The notes beneath the pieces are model-generated. The model did not search any database. It was not told where the DNA came from and saw only the letters and a list, made by a program, of their open reading frames with translations. This document shows, piece by piece, positions 50,931 through 59,932 of a DNA stretch of 64,000 bases (position 1 is the first letter of the stretch; every line of letters begins with the position of its first letter). The DNA is from Gemmiger formicilis. GTDB lineage: Bacteria > Bacillota > Clostridia > Oscillospirales > Ruminococcaceae. The stretch covers positions 62,001-126,000 of the forward strand of contig NZ_WQOH01000014.1 in NCBI RefSeq assembly GCF_018784445.1, written 5' to 3'. The translations under genes were made by a program, and so were the position numbers.

Positions 50931-51775
50931 AAACGATTCTTGTCACCGGCGCGGCCGGGTATATCGGCCGCCATGTGGTCAAAAATGCCCTGGATCGCGG
51001 CTATAAGGTCATTGCGGCAGACTTCAACTTTAAAGGTGTGGACGAGCGCGCCGAGTTCTGCGATGTGCCGCTGTTCAGCGGCGACGCTGACCTGTACCGC
51101 AAACTGGGCAGCCCGGATATCTGCATCCATCTGGCCTGGCGCGACGGCTTCCGCCACAATTCGCCCGCCCACATGAAGGATCTGTCCAGCCATATCGTGT
51201 TCCTGAACGCCCTCATCGACGGCGGCCTCAAAGATTTGAGCATCATGGGCACGATGCACGAGGTCGGCTACTGGGAGGGGGCTATCAACGAGAGCACGCC
51301 ATGCAAGCCCCAGAGCCAGTACGGTATTGCCAAAAACGCCCTGCGCCAAAGCATGATGCTGACGCTGGCGGATGCCCCCTGCAAGCTGCATTGGCTGCGG
51401 GCCTACTACATCACCGGCGACGAAGCCCACGGCAGCTCCATTTTTGCAAAAATCACCCAGGCCGAGCAGGACGGCAAAAAGACCTTTCCGTTCACCAGCG
51501 GCAAGAACCTCTATGATTTCATCGATGTGGACGAGTTGGCAAACATGATTGTGGCGGCCAGCGTGCAGGATGAGATCAATGGCATTATCAACGTCTGCAC
51601 CGGCAAGCCGATGAGCCTGGCCGAGCGGGTCGAGCAGTTCCTCAAAGACAAAAACTATAAAATCAGGCTCAACTACGGCGCATTCCCGGACCGCCCCTAC
51701 GACAGCCCGGGCACTTGGGGTGACCCGGCCAAGATCAATAAGATTCTGTCCATGGATACCTACAAAAAAGCATAA
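50927..51775 (+). CDS. NAD-dependent sugar epimerase/dehydratase
   Basis: A 282-residue extended short-chain dehydrogenase: Rossmann motif TGAAGYIGRHVV at residues 7-18 and catalytic YGIAK (Tyr-x3-Lys) near residue 130. It would make or modify a nucleotide sugar for the locus. The catalytic Ser/Thr lies in SIMGTMHEVG. It overlaps the glycosyltransferase stop by four bases. Confidence 0.88.
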   Translation: MKTILVTGAAGYIGRHVVKNALDRGYKVIAADFNFKGVDERAEFCDVPLFSGDADLYRKLGSPDICIHLAWRDGFRHNSPAHMKDLSSHIVFLNALIDGGLKDLSIMGTMHEVGYWEGAINESTPCKPQSQYGIAKNALRQSMMLTLADAPCKLHWLRAYYITGDEAHGSSIFAKITQAEQDGKKTFPFTSGKNLYDFIDVDELANMIVAASVQDEINGIINVCTGKPMSLAERVEQFLKDKNYKIRLNYGAFPDRPYDSPGTWGDPAKINKILSMDTYKKA

Positions 51776-51798
51776 AAGAGCATAAAAGGAAAAACGCA

Positions 51799-53742
51799 AT
51801 GAAACGATTGGGCATCTTTTTCTTTTACGAAAAAAACGGCGATGTGGATGATTTCATCACCTACTACCTCGCTGACCTGAATAAGAACCTGACCGAGCTG
51901 GTCGTCGTCTGCAACGGCAAGCTCAGCGCACAGGGCCGCGCGGCCTTTGAACAGTTTACCGACAACATCATCGTGCGCGAGAACAAGGGCCTCGACGTCT
52001 GGGCCTACAAAACGGCGCTGGATTCTTACGGCTGGGCGAAGCTCACTGAATTTGACGAGATCGTCATGACGAACTCGACCTTGATGGGTCCGGTGCGCCC
52101 GCTCAAGGAAATGTTTGACGCCATGTGGGAAAATCAGGATCTCGATTTCTGGGGTCTGTCTATCCACCACGGCGCAAAGTCGAACCCCTTCAAGGGCAAG
52201 CACCTTTATAACTATCTGCCGGTGCACATCCAGTCCCATTTCATCGTCTACCGCCAGCGCTTTGTCAAGGCCCCTGAACTGCAAAATTATTGGGACAATA
52301 TGCCGATGATCGAAAGCTACACCGACTCGGTGCAGCGGTACGAGGCCGTGTTCACCAAACAGTTTGAGGATAAGGGCTTCAAGTGGGACGTCTATGTCAA
52401 GACCGACGATTTGAAGGAGTTCACCGACTATCCGCTGCTCGTCTGTCCGACGCGCCTTCTGCGGGAGAAAAAGTGTCCGCTGTTCAAGCGCCGCAGCTTT
52501 ATGCACGAGCTGGAAGCCTACCTCAACTATACAGCGGGGGAGCCGGTGCAGGAACTGTACGCCTACCTGCGGGATGAGACAGACTATCCGATGGCTCTCA
52601 TCTGGAAGAACATGATCCGCACGATGCACCCCCACGACTTCACCCGCAGCCTGGCCCTGACCCGCATCATTGAGCCGACTGTGCTGGATGCCGTTACGGC
52701 GGAGAGTATCTGCAAAAACCGCCGCATTGCGCTGGCCATGCACCTCTATTTTATGGATATGCTCGACCAGAGCAAGGCGTTTGCGGCCAAGTTCCCGCCG
52801 GAGACGGACGTTTTTATCTCGACGAGCAGCGCCGAAAAAAAACCGCAGATCGAAGCGGCCTTTGCTGATTTGAACCTGCACAGCGTCACCGTGACCGTGG
52901 TGGAAAACCAGGGCCGCGATGTGGCCGCGTTTCTGTGCGACCTGGCCCCGCAGCTCAAAGACTACGACTATGCCTGCTTTATGCATGACAAAAAGGCCAT
53001 CCAGACCAAGCCGGGCAGTGTGGGGGCCAGCTTCGGCTATGTCTGCAACGAGAACGTTTGCAAAAATGCAGCCCATGTGCTGAACGTGCTGTGTGAATTT
53101 GAAAAGGATCCCTACCTCGGTATTCTCTGCCCGCCGTACCCGACGCACGGCTTGTACTTTATGAATATGTGCTCCGGCGGCTGGGGCCCGAACTTTGAGA
53201 ACACGAAAAAGCTGATGAAAGATCTGGGCATCGATATACCCATTTCCGGCGAAAAATCTCCCATTGCGCCCTACGGCAGTGTGTTCTGGTTCCGCCCCAA
53301 GGCGCTGGAACCGCTGTTTGCCCACGGCTGGCAGCATTCGGACTTCCCGCCCGAACCCTTACCGCAGGACGGCACCATCAGCCACGCCATCGAGCGCATT
53401 TACCCATTTGTGGCCCAGAGCGCGGGCTACTACCCGGCGGTGGTCATGAGCAAAAACTATGCCGTTACCCACAACGACACGATGCAGGCCTACGCCAGCG
53501 GCATGATCCGCCCGCTGGCCCGGGTGTTCGACTGCACGACCTTCTACGGTGCGGAAAACTCGGCCACAGGCTTTGCCTACAAAAAGCACCACCTGTTCAG
53601 CCACTATGGGCCGTACTCCGACAGCAAGCGCCGCCACGCGCGGAACTGGCTGCGGGACAACCTGCCCGCAGGTTCCTACAAGGTCATCATCAACACCAAG
53701 CGTGCCATCTTTGGACCGCACGAAGGCCCCTACGAGGACTGA
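51799..53742 (+). CDS. RgpF-like rhamnan synthesis protein, long form
   Basis: A 647-residue protein of the rhamnan-synthesis-F family. The first half shows ENKGLDVWAYKTAL, NSTLMGPVRPL and DFWGLSIHHG. The second half repeats the theme with ENQGRDVAAFLCDL, FMHDKKA, GWGPNFENT and a VFWFRPKALEPLF block. RgpF homologues act in rhamnose-polysaccharide assembly. This copy has both halves, whereas the next gene has only one clear half. AAAGGA precedes the ATG. Confidence 0.88.
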   Translation: MKRLGIFFFYEKNGDVDDFITYYLADLNKNLTELVVVCNGKLSAQGRAAFEQFTDNIIVRENKGLDVWAYKTALDSYGWAKLTEFDEIVMTNSTLMGPVRPLKEMFDAMWENQDLDFWGLSIHHGAKSNPFKGKHLYNYLPVHIQSHFIVYRQRFVKAPELQNYWDNMPMIESYTDSVQRYEAVFTKQFEDKGFKWDVYVKTDDLKEFTDYPLLVCPTRLLREKKCPLFKRRSFMHELEAYLNYTAGEPVQELYAYLRDETDYPMALIWKNMIRTMHPHDFTRSLALTRIIEPTVLDAVTAESICKNRRIALAMHLYFMDMLDQSKAFAAKFPPETDVFISTSSAEKKPQIEAAFADLNLHSVTVTVVENQGRDVAAFLCDLAPQLKDYDYACFMHDKKAIQTKPGSVGASFGYVCNENVCKNAAHVLNVLCEFEKDPYLGILCPPYPTHGLYFMNMCSGGWGPNFENTKKLMKDLGIDIPISGEKSPIAPYGSVFWFRPKALEPLFAHGWQHSDFPPEPLPQDGTISHAIERIYPFVAQSAGYYPAVVMSKNYAVTHNDTMQAYASGMIRPLARVFDCTTFYGAENSATGFAYKKHHLFSHYGPYSDSKRRHARNWLRDNLPAGSYKVIINTKRAIFGPHEGPYED

Positions 53743-53748
53743 CCCCTT

Positions 53749-55155
53749 ATGAAACGACTGGTCATCTATTTCCATTACGACCCGGCAGGCCGCATCGATA
53801 CGGCCTGCCGTATTGCTGTGCAAGCCATGCAGAAGTACGCCAAGGTGCTGTTTGTTACCAACGGCACGCTGACCCCGGCGGACCGCGTCTGGGTGCGGCA
53901 GGCGGGCGCAGGCCGCATTGAGCGGGACAACACCGGCTTTGATGTAGGTGCTTACAAAGAGGCTCTGCTGACCCTTGGCAGGGAGAAGCTGGCGGAGTAT
54001 GAGGAAGTCATCCTCATGAATTTTACGCTGGCGGGGCCTGTCTGCCCGCTGGGGCCGATGTTCGCCGCTATGGACGCGCGGGCGGAACTCGACTTCTGGG
54101 GCCTGACGCGCCATTATGCCATGCAGAGCCGCCGCTTTGGCGGCGCGGTGCCGGAACACCTGCAATCCCACTTCCTGGCGCTGCGGCCGCGATTATTCAA
54201 CAGCGACGCCTTCTGGGACTATTGGCAGCAGATGGCGCTGCCCGCAAGCTATGAACAGTCGGTTATCCTGCACGAAACGCGGTTCACGCCGTACTTTGCT
54301 GCCAAGGGCTATATCTGGGATACTTATGTAAATACCGACGATTTGTGCGGCGTTTTCGTCAACCCCATCATGGCCTGCCCGGCAGAACTACTGCAAAAAC
54401 GGGACTGCCCGTTTTTCAAGCGCCGCAGCCTGTTCACGCCCTATGCCGACGAGCTGCGCCGCACCGATGGCTGCGCGGCGGGGGAACTGTACCGCTATGT
54501 GAAAGCGCACACGGAGTTTCCCGTTGACCTTTTACTTGCGTCGCTCTTGCAGACACAGCCCATGGCCGCACTGGCAAAGAACCTGCACTGGAATTACGTG
54601 ATAGCAGAACCCGCCGCCGAAGTGCCCGACCTGGCCGCGCTGGGTCTGCGCTTGTTGCGGTACACGCTGCCCGCTGCCGACCCGGTGACGGACTGGTACA
54701 ATAAAAAGGCCTCTGCCGACGCGGACGCCCTGCTGGGCCGCGCCGCGCAGCTGTTTGAAAAAAAGCCGCTGTTGGGAGTGCTCAGCCCGGCGCTGCCGTT
54801 GTGGCAGGGCTGCGCCGCCGCCCGGCGTACCCAGTGGCAACGCGACGCCGGGACACTGGCCGAAAAAGCCGCCGTGCCTGTTGGCAGCGACCCACTGCCT
54901 GCACCCAACTGCGGCTGGCTGCTGGTGCGGGAGGCTTCCTTCCTCGACGGCATCCCGCCCTGCACCACCCAGCGCGACGCTTGGCAGCTGGCCCTGACAG
55001 CCCAGGCCGCCGGGTATTATGCCGCTGCCTTTGAAACCGCCGCCCAGGCTGCCGCGCGGGCGGATGTTCTGGATGTGTACGAGGCCGATGCCGCTCGGCC
55101 TGCCGTCGTGGCCAAGCATCTGGGGCGGCTCATCAAGCACAAACTGCAAAAGTAA
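53749..55155 (+). CDS. RgpF-like rhamnan synthesis protein, shorter paralogue
   Basis: The 468-residue protein repeats the first-half signatures of its neighbour (RDNTGFDVGAYKEALL, NFTLAGPVCPLGPMF, DFWGLTRHYA, KRRSLFTPYADEL). Its C-terminal ~170 residues are a divergent, shortened second half without the GWGPNF block. It begins six bases after its paralogue with no evident ribosome binding site, so it depends on translational coupling. It looks like a tandem duplicate that has diverged in acceptor choice. Confidence 0.83.
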   Translation: MKRLVIYFHYDPAGRIDTACRIAVQAMQKYAKVLFVTNGTLTPADRVWVRQAGAGRIERDNTGFDVGAYKEALLTLGREKLAEYEEVILMNFTLAGPVCPLGPMFAAMDARAELDFWGLTRHYAMQSRRFGGAVPEHLQSHFLALRPRLFNSDAFWDYWQQMALPASYEQSVILHETRFTPYFAAKGYIWDTYVNTDDLCGVFVNPIMACPAELLQKRDCPFFKRRSLFTPYADELRRTDGCAAGELYRYVKAHTEFPVDLLLASLLQTQPMAALAKNLHWNYVIAEPAAEVPDLAALGLRLLRYTLPAADPVTDWYNKKASADADALLGRAAQLFEKKPLLGVLSPALPLWQGCAAARRTQWQRDAGTLAEKAAVPVGSDPLPAPNCGWLLVREASFLDGIPPCTTQRDAWQLALTAQAAGYYAAAFETAAQAAARADVLDVYEADAARPAVVAKHLGRLIKHKLQK

Positions 55156-55170
55156 AAGGGGAGAAGAGCC

Positions 55171-56175
55171 ATCAAAAAGCAACGCCTTTTTTATCTGGAC
55201 CTAGTCCGCGCCGTGGCGCTCATCTGTATTCTGGTCGTGCATTTCAATGCGACGGTCACAGGCTATTTCACATTGCCTCATAAAATTTTCACCAGCAACC
55301 TGCCGCTGGGCATTTATTTGGGGGATTTCGGCTCCTCGCTGTTTTTTATCGTGTCCGGCGCGTCACTGGCGCTGACAGTCCCGGCAGAGCAAAGCCCCCC
55401 GCAATTTTACAAAAAGCGGGCAAGAGCTGTCTATCCGCTGTTCTGGCTCGCGTGGTTCGTTGTGTTCAGCTGCCGGTTCGTCACGCGCCCAGGCAGTTTC
55501 GGCGGGGCCAGGACCGTCACGCTGGTGCTGACCTTTTTGGGCCTTGACAACTTCGCCGTTGCCGCTGGGTGGGTCGGCATGGACTTTGCCTGCGTGGGTG
55601 AGTGGTTTTTAGGCAGTATCCTGTTTTTATATCTGCTGTTCCCGCTTCTGCAGCGGGCCTTGCGCAAAAACGCCTGGCTGACCTGGGTTGTGACGCTGGC
55701 CGTGTGTATCCCGGTACACCTGCTGGGCTGGGATGCGCGGCTGGTGGCCGTACATATCCCGGAATTTCTCTTCGGCATGACGTTTTTGATGCTGCCGAAA
55801 AAAGTGCAGTACATCTTGGCTCCGGCACTGCTGGTGGCGGCCATCCCGGCTAAAGGATGGGACGGCAAAATCACCTGTGCTCTGGCAAGCATGGGGGTGT
55901 TTATCCTGCTGGCGCTGGTGTCGCCGCTGCTGGACCGCCCCTGGCCTCGTGCGCTCGGCGCAGAGCTTGCCAAAATTTCCTACGCGGTGTTCCTTGTGCA
56001 TCATGTGCTCATCCAGGATATGGCATCCCACTTTGACTTGGCGGCGCTCTCCCGCCGGGACACAGCGTTCCTCTTCATTATCTATCTGGCGGCAGCTTTT
56101 GCCGCGGCCAAGGCGCTGCTCTGGCTGCAAACAGCCCTGCGCGGGGCGTTTGCCAAACTGTGCCCCCAGACATAA
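55171..56175 (+). CDS. Acyltransferase family 3 membrane protein, apparent ATC start
   Basis: The protein has about ten membrane helices and the acyltransferase-3 N-terminus YLDLVRAVALICILVVHFN with its catalytic-region His. The conserved LDLVRA stretch lies upstream of the first canonical start (GTG 55213). The only codon with a well-placed binding site (GGGGAG, seven bases) is ATC at 55171, and a TAA sits in frame at 55153. I therefore propose initiation at ATC, giving 334 residues. It probably O-acetylates or otherwise acylates the polysaccharide of the locus. Confidence 0.8.
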   Translation: MKKQRLFYLDLVRAVALICILVVHFNATVTGYFTLPHKIFTSNLPLGIYLGDFGSSLFFIVSGASLALTVPAEQSPPQFYKKRARAVYPLFWLAWFVVFSCRFVTRPGSFGGARTVTLVLTFLGLDNFAVAAGWVGMDFACVGEWFLGSILFLYLLFPLLQRALRKNAWLTWVVTLAVCIPVHLLGWDARLVAVHIPEFLFGMTFLMLPKKVQYILAPALLVAAIPAKGWDGKITCALASMGVFILLALVSPLLDRPWPRALGAELAKISYAVFLVHHVLIQDMASHFDLAALSRRDTAFLFIIYLAAAFAAAKALLWLQTALRGAFAKLCPQT

Positions 56176-56184
56176 AACCTGCTG

Positions 56185-56220
56185 CCCGCTGTTTTTATCC
56201 AAAAACAGCGGGTATTTTTT
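56185..56220 (+). terminator. Terminator of the polysaccharide locus
   Basis: CCCGCTGTTTTT pairs with AAAAACAGCGGG around four bases and is followed by TATTTTTTT. Confidence 0.9.
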
Positions 56221-56225
56221 TAACA

Positions 56226-56272
56226 TTGTACACCTGCGCCCTCTGTACAAAAATCGGCAGGTACGGTATAAT
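56226..56272 (+). promoter_or_regulatory. hprK promoter with palindromic operator
   Basis: TATAAT at 56267-56272 has a weak -35 TGTACA (56244-56249) 17 bases upstream. That box is the right arm of a perfect inverted repeat, TTGTACA (56226-56232) / TGTACAA (56244-56250). Confidence 0.6.
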
Positions 56273-56312
56273 AAGTAATAATGTTCTACAAAAAGGAAAG
56301 GGGCGTTCCACT

Positions 56313-57245
56313 GTGTCCGAATTCTCTGTTTCCCTGGCAAAGCTGGCTGAGGAAGCCAATCTGACGACCGCCTACACCCCCTGTGAGCTGGACAAGATTC
56401 AGGTCACGGCAACCGAGGTGTACCGCCCGGGTATCCTGCTGGCCGGTTACTATGAAAACTTTGACAACAAGCGCATCCAGATCATCGGCCTGACCGAAAT
56501 GTCCTATCTGGATGAGTTGTCCACTTCGCTGCGCAACACCCACCTGGAAAAGCTGTTTTCCTTCCAGCCGCCGGCTGTTGTGCTCACGCGCGGGATGCGG
56601 CCCATGTCCGAAATGATGCAGTATGCCAAGCAGTACGGCGTGCCGCTCCTGATGTCCACCGAGATGACGTCTGCCCTGATGGGCCAGCTCATCACGACCT
56701 TGAACACCGAGCTTGCGCCCCGCATCACTCGCCACGGCGTATTGGTCGAGGTCTACGGCGAAGGCATCCTGATTCTGGGCGACTCCGGCGTCGGCAAGAG
56801 CGAGACGGCCATCGAGCTGGTCAAGCGCGGCCACCGTTTGATCGCCGATGACGCCGTTGAGCTGCGCCGGGTGTCCTACCGCAAAATCCTCGGCACCGCA
56901 CCCGCCAATATCCGCCACTTTATTGAGCTGCGCGGTATTGGCATTATCAATGTGGCCCGCGTGTTCGGTATCGGTTCAGTGCGTTCCAGCGTTGAGGTCG
57001 AGATGGTCGTTCAGCTTGAACCCTGGGACCGCACAAAGAACTACGACCGCACCGGCCTTGAGACCGAGTATTATGATATCCTCGGTGTCAAGGTGCCCAG
57101 CATGCTCATCCCGGTCATGCCCGGCCGTAACCTGGCTGTTATTCTGGAAACGGCGGCCATCAACAACCGCCAGAAGGAAATGGGCTACAACGCTGCCAAG
57201 GAGCTGCTGACCCAGCTGGGCTTGGCGGACGATATCTCAAAATAA
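56313..57245 (+). CDS. hprK: HPr kinase/phosphorylase
   Basis: HprK phosphorylates HPr on a serine and reverses this, controlling carbon catabolite repression in Firmicutes. The 310-residue protein has an N-terminal domain of ~130 residues, Walker A GDSGVGKSE near residue 155, and the family signature ELRGIGIINVARVFGIGSV. The GTG start is chosen because AAGGAAAGGGG lies upstream and longer frames enter the terminator region. A PHP phosphatase and ROK kinase follow. Confidence 0.95.
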   Translation: MSEFSVSLAKLAEEANLTTAYTPCELDKIQVTATEVYRPGILLAGYYENFDNKRIQIIGLTEMSYLDELSTSLRNTHLEKLFSFQPPAVVLTRGMRPMSEMMQYAKQYGVPLLMSTEMTSALMGQLITTLNTELAPRITRHGVLVEVYGEGILILGDSGVGKSETAIELVKRGHRLIADDAVELRRVSYRKILGTAPANIRHFIELRGIGIINVARVFGIGSVRSSVEVEMVVQLEPWDRTKNYDRTGLETEYYDILGVKVPSMLIPVMPGRNLAVILETAAINNRQKEMGYNAAKELLTQLGLADDISK

Positions 57246-57263
57246 AAGAGGTTTTTCCATTCC

Positions 57264-58013
57264 ATGCAAATGATTGCAGACCTGCACACCCATACCCTGT
57301 GTGCGACCCACGCTTACAACACCTTTAACGAAATGGCCGTAGCGGCCAAGGAAATCGGTTACTGCGCCCTGGCTGTGACTGACCACGCGCCCGCTATGCC
57401 CGATGCGCCGCACTCGTGGCATTTCTCCAACTGGAGCGCCATGCCCCCTGTGATCAACGATGTCGTTATGCTCTACGGAGCCGAGGCCAATGTCATGGAC
57501 ACTAAAGGCGGGTTGGATATGCCTGAGAGCCAGCTCAAAGACCAGGATTGGGTCGTGGCGTCCATTCACAGCTCCTGTGTGCCGGGCCTGCTGACCCGCA
57601 AGGAGGCAAACCGCCTCTGGCTGGCTGTGGCGGAAAACCCTTACGTAGATATCATCGGCCATTCCGAGCAGGAAAACTACCGCTACGACTACGACCTTGT
57701 CACCAAAGCGTTTGCCAAAAATCACAAGGTCGTGGAGCTGAACGGCAACTCCTTCAATGTCCGCAAGGACGGCATCCCCAATATGCGCGCTCTGCTGGCA
57801 GCCTGCCTGCAAAGCGGCTGCCATATCGCTGTGGACAGCGATGCCCACAGCACACACCAGTTGAAACACGGCCTGACAGCCCTCTACGCCATGCTGGAAG
57901 AGATGGATTTCCCGCAGGAGCTCATCGTGAACGCCACGCGGGAAAACCTGGTCCGTGAATTGAAATTGCATAAAAAAACCTGTGCAGAAAAAGTAGGAGG
58001 AATTTTATTATGA
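57264..58013 (+). CDS. PHP-domain phosphatase (YcdX-like)
   Basis: A 249-residue PHP metal-dependent hydrolase: DLHTHTL at residues 6-12, a later DHAPAMPD, GAEANV, an SIHS segment, GHSEQ and DSDAHS supply the trinuclear metal ligands. The YcdX-type subfamily removes phosphate from small molecules. Four bases of overlap couple it to the ROK kinase, which hints at a shared sugar-phosphate role. Confidence 0.87.
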   Translation: MQMIADLHTHTLCATHAYNTFNEMAVAAKEIGYCALAVTDHAPAMPDAPHSWHFSNWSAMPPVINDVVMLYGAEANVMDTKGGLDMPESQLKDQDWVVASIHSSCVPGLLTRKEANRLWLAVAENPYVDIIGHSEQENYRYDYDLVTKAFAKNHKVVELNGNSFNVRKDGIPNMRALLAACLQSGCHIAVDSDAHSTHQLKHGLTALYAMLEEMDFPQELIVNATRENLVRELKLHKKTCAEKVGGILL

Positions 58014-58966
58014 GCAAGTACACCATTGGTATCGATCTGGGCGGCACCACCATGACCGCCGGCTTGGTCAACGAGAACTACGAAATCGTCGCCAAGACCA
58101 CATGGGCTACGCGCCTGCCCCGCCCGGCGGAGGATTTGGAAAAGGCATTGGCAGACCTGTGCCGCACCGTTGCCAAAGAAAACAAAGTTGACTTTGCCGA
58201 TGTCAACTATGTGGGCATCGGAACCCCCGGCAGTGTGAACTTCAAGACCGGCTTTGTCGGCTTCAACACGAACTTCGGCTACTATGACTGGAACCTTGGC
58301 CCCGACATGGAAAAGATGCTGGGCTGCAAGGTCTATGTGGAAAATGATGCCAACGCCGCCGCTTACGGCGAGTACATTGCGGGCGGCGCCAAGGGTTATA
58401 ACGACGCAGTCGTCATCACCCTGGGCACCGGCATCGGCAGCGGCATCATTCTGGGCGGTAAAATCCTGCGCGGCTTCAACTTTGCGGCTGGCGAAATGGG
58501 CCACAACGTCATCGTTAAGGACGGCATCCAGTGCACCTGCGGCCGCAAGGGCTGCTGGGAGCGCTATGCCTCTGCCAGCGCACTGACCCGCGAGACAAAG
58601 GCCGCCATGCAGGCCAACAAAAACACCATCATGTGGAAGATGACCCAGGATATCGACCATGTCAACGCCAAGCTCGCCTTTGACGCCATGGCTAAGGGCG
58701 ATGAGACGGCAAAGCAGGTCGTGGACAGCTGGATCGAGTATGTCGGCGTCGGCATTGCAAACGTCATCAACACCTTTGAGCCGGAGGTCATTTGCATCGG
58801 CGGCGGTGTGTCCAACCAGGGCGAAGTCCTGCTGGCCCCGGTCCGCGCATATGCTGAGAACGAGACGAAGAACATCACCACCGGCAAATTCCCCAAAATC
58901 TGTGCCTGCACGCTGCATAACGACGCGGGTGTTATCGGTGCAGCTGCCCTGGGAAATTCTATTTAA
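58010..58966 (+). CDS. ROK-family sugar kinase (glucokinase-like)
   Basis: The 318-residue protein has the ATP-binding DLGGTTMTAGLV at residues 8-19, catalytic Asp in VENDANAAAYGEY, the ROK zinc site GHNVIVKDG / CTCGRKGCWERY and CIGGGVSNQGE. This is the pattern of clostridial glucokinases. The GGAGG is ten bases ahead of the ATG. Co-location with hprK ties it to sugar metabolism control. Confidence 0.9.
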   Translation: MSKYTIGIDLGGTTMTAGLVNENYEIVAKTTWATRLPRPAEDLEKALADLCRTVAKENKVDFADVNYVGIGTPGSVNFKTGFVGFNTNFGYYDWNLGPDMEKMLGCKVYVENDANAAAYGEYIAGGAKGYNDAVVITLGTGIGSGIILGGKILRGFNFAAGEMGHNVIVKDGIQCTCGRKGCWERYASASALTRETKAAMQANKNTIMWKMTQDIDHVNAKLAFDAMAKGDETAKQVVDSWIEYVGVGIANVINTFEPEVICIGGGVSNQGEVLLAPVRAYAENETKNITTGKFPKICACTLHNDAGVIGAAALGNSI

Positions 58967-58989
58967 CAGCAGTTTTTACGGAGGTTTCC

Positions 58990-59916
58990 ATGCAGGAACA
59001 AACGATCACGGCACTGCGTGAGTCACTGGCGGCGGCAGGACTGCCGTTTGTGCAGGACGAGCCGCTGGCAGGGCACACGACATTCAAAATCGGCGGCCCG
59101 GCAGCGTTCTGGTGTACGCCGCATAACGCGGAGGAACTGCGCAGCACGCTGGCCCTCTGCCGCGAAAACGGCGCGCGGGTCTACCTGCTGGGCAACGGCT
59201 CCAACACATTGTTTGACGATGCAGGGTTTGACGGCGCAGTCATCGATATGCGCGGCGTGGCCGAGATGGAGCACTCCGACGCAGACAACGATATCGTGCG
59301 CATCACCGCCGGGGCAGGGCAGACCCTGGGCCGGCTTTGCAGCAAGGCCCAAGCGCTGGGCCTGACCGGACTGGAATTTGCCTGCGGCATCCCCGGCACG
59401 GTGGGCGGCGCGGTCTATATGAACGCCGGTGCCTACGGCGGCGAATTGAAGGACGTGCTGGAAAGCGTGACCTTCCTGGATGACAACTTACAGCTGCGTA
59501 CGCTGCCTGCGGCGGATCTGGCTATGGGCTATCGTACCAGTATTTTTGAACAAAATCCCGGCTGGTGCATCCTGTCGGTCACGGTCGTTCTGCACCGCGG
59601 CGATGGTGCTGCCGTGCTTGCCAAGATGCAGGAGCTGCTGGGCAAGCGCAAGGAAAAGCAGCCGCTGGAGTGGCCCAGCGCGGGCAGCACCTTCAAGCGG
59701 CCCGTGGGCGCGTTTGCGGGCAAGCTGATCGAGGACTGCGGCCTGCGGGGCTTTACCGTGGGCGGCGCGCAGATCAGTGAGAAACATTGCGGCTTTGTCA
59801 TCAACCGCGGCGGCGCGACCTGTGCCGACGTGGTAGAACTGACTGAGCAGGTCAAACAAATCGTGAAGCAAAAGACCGGCTTTGTGCTGGAACGTGAGAT
59901 TCGCGTGGTAAAATAA
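58990..59916 (+). CDS. murB: UDP-N-acetylenolpyruvoylglucosamine reductase MurB
   Basis: MurB makes UDP-MurNAc for peptidoglycan. The 308-residue FAD enzyme has the type II layout: HTTFKIGGPA near residue 30, YLLGNGSNTLFDD, GLEFACGIPGTVGGAVYMNAGAYGGE and the catalytic-Ser segment WPSAGSTFKRP. GGAGG precedes the ATG. Confidence 0.96.
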   Translation: MQEQTITALRESLAAAGLPFVQDEPLAGHTTFKIGGPAAFWCTPHNAEELRSTLALCRENGARVYLLGNGSNTLFDDAGFDGAVIDMRGVAEMEHSDADNDIVRITAGAGQTLGRLCSKAQALGLTGLEFACGIPGTVGGAVYMNAGAYGGELKDVLESVTFLDDNLQLRTLPAADLAMGYRTSIFEQNPGWCILSVTVVLHRGDGAAVLAKMQELLGKRKEKQPLEWPSAGSTFKRPVGAFAGKLIEDCGLRGFTVGGAQISEKHCGFVINRGGATCADVVELTEQVKQIVKQKTGFVLEREIRVVK

Positions 59917-59932
59917 GAGAGCGGTGGGGGAA

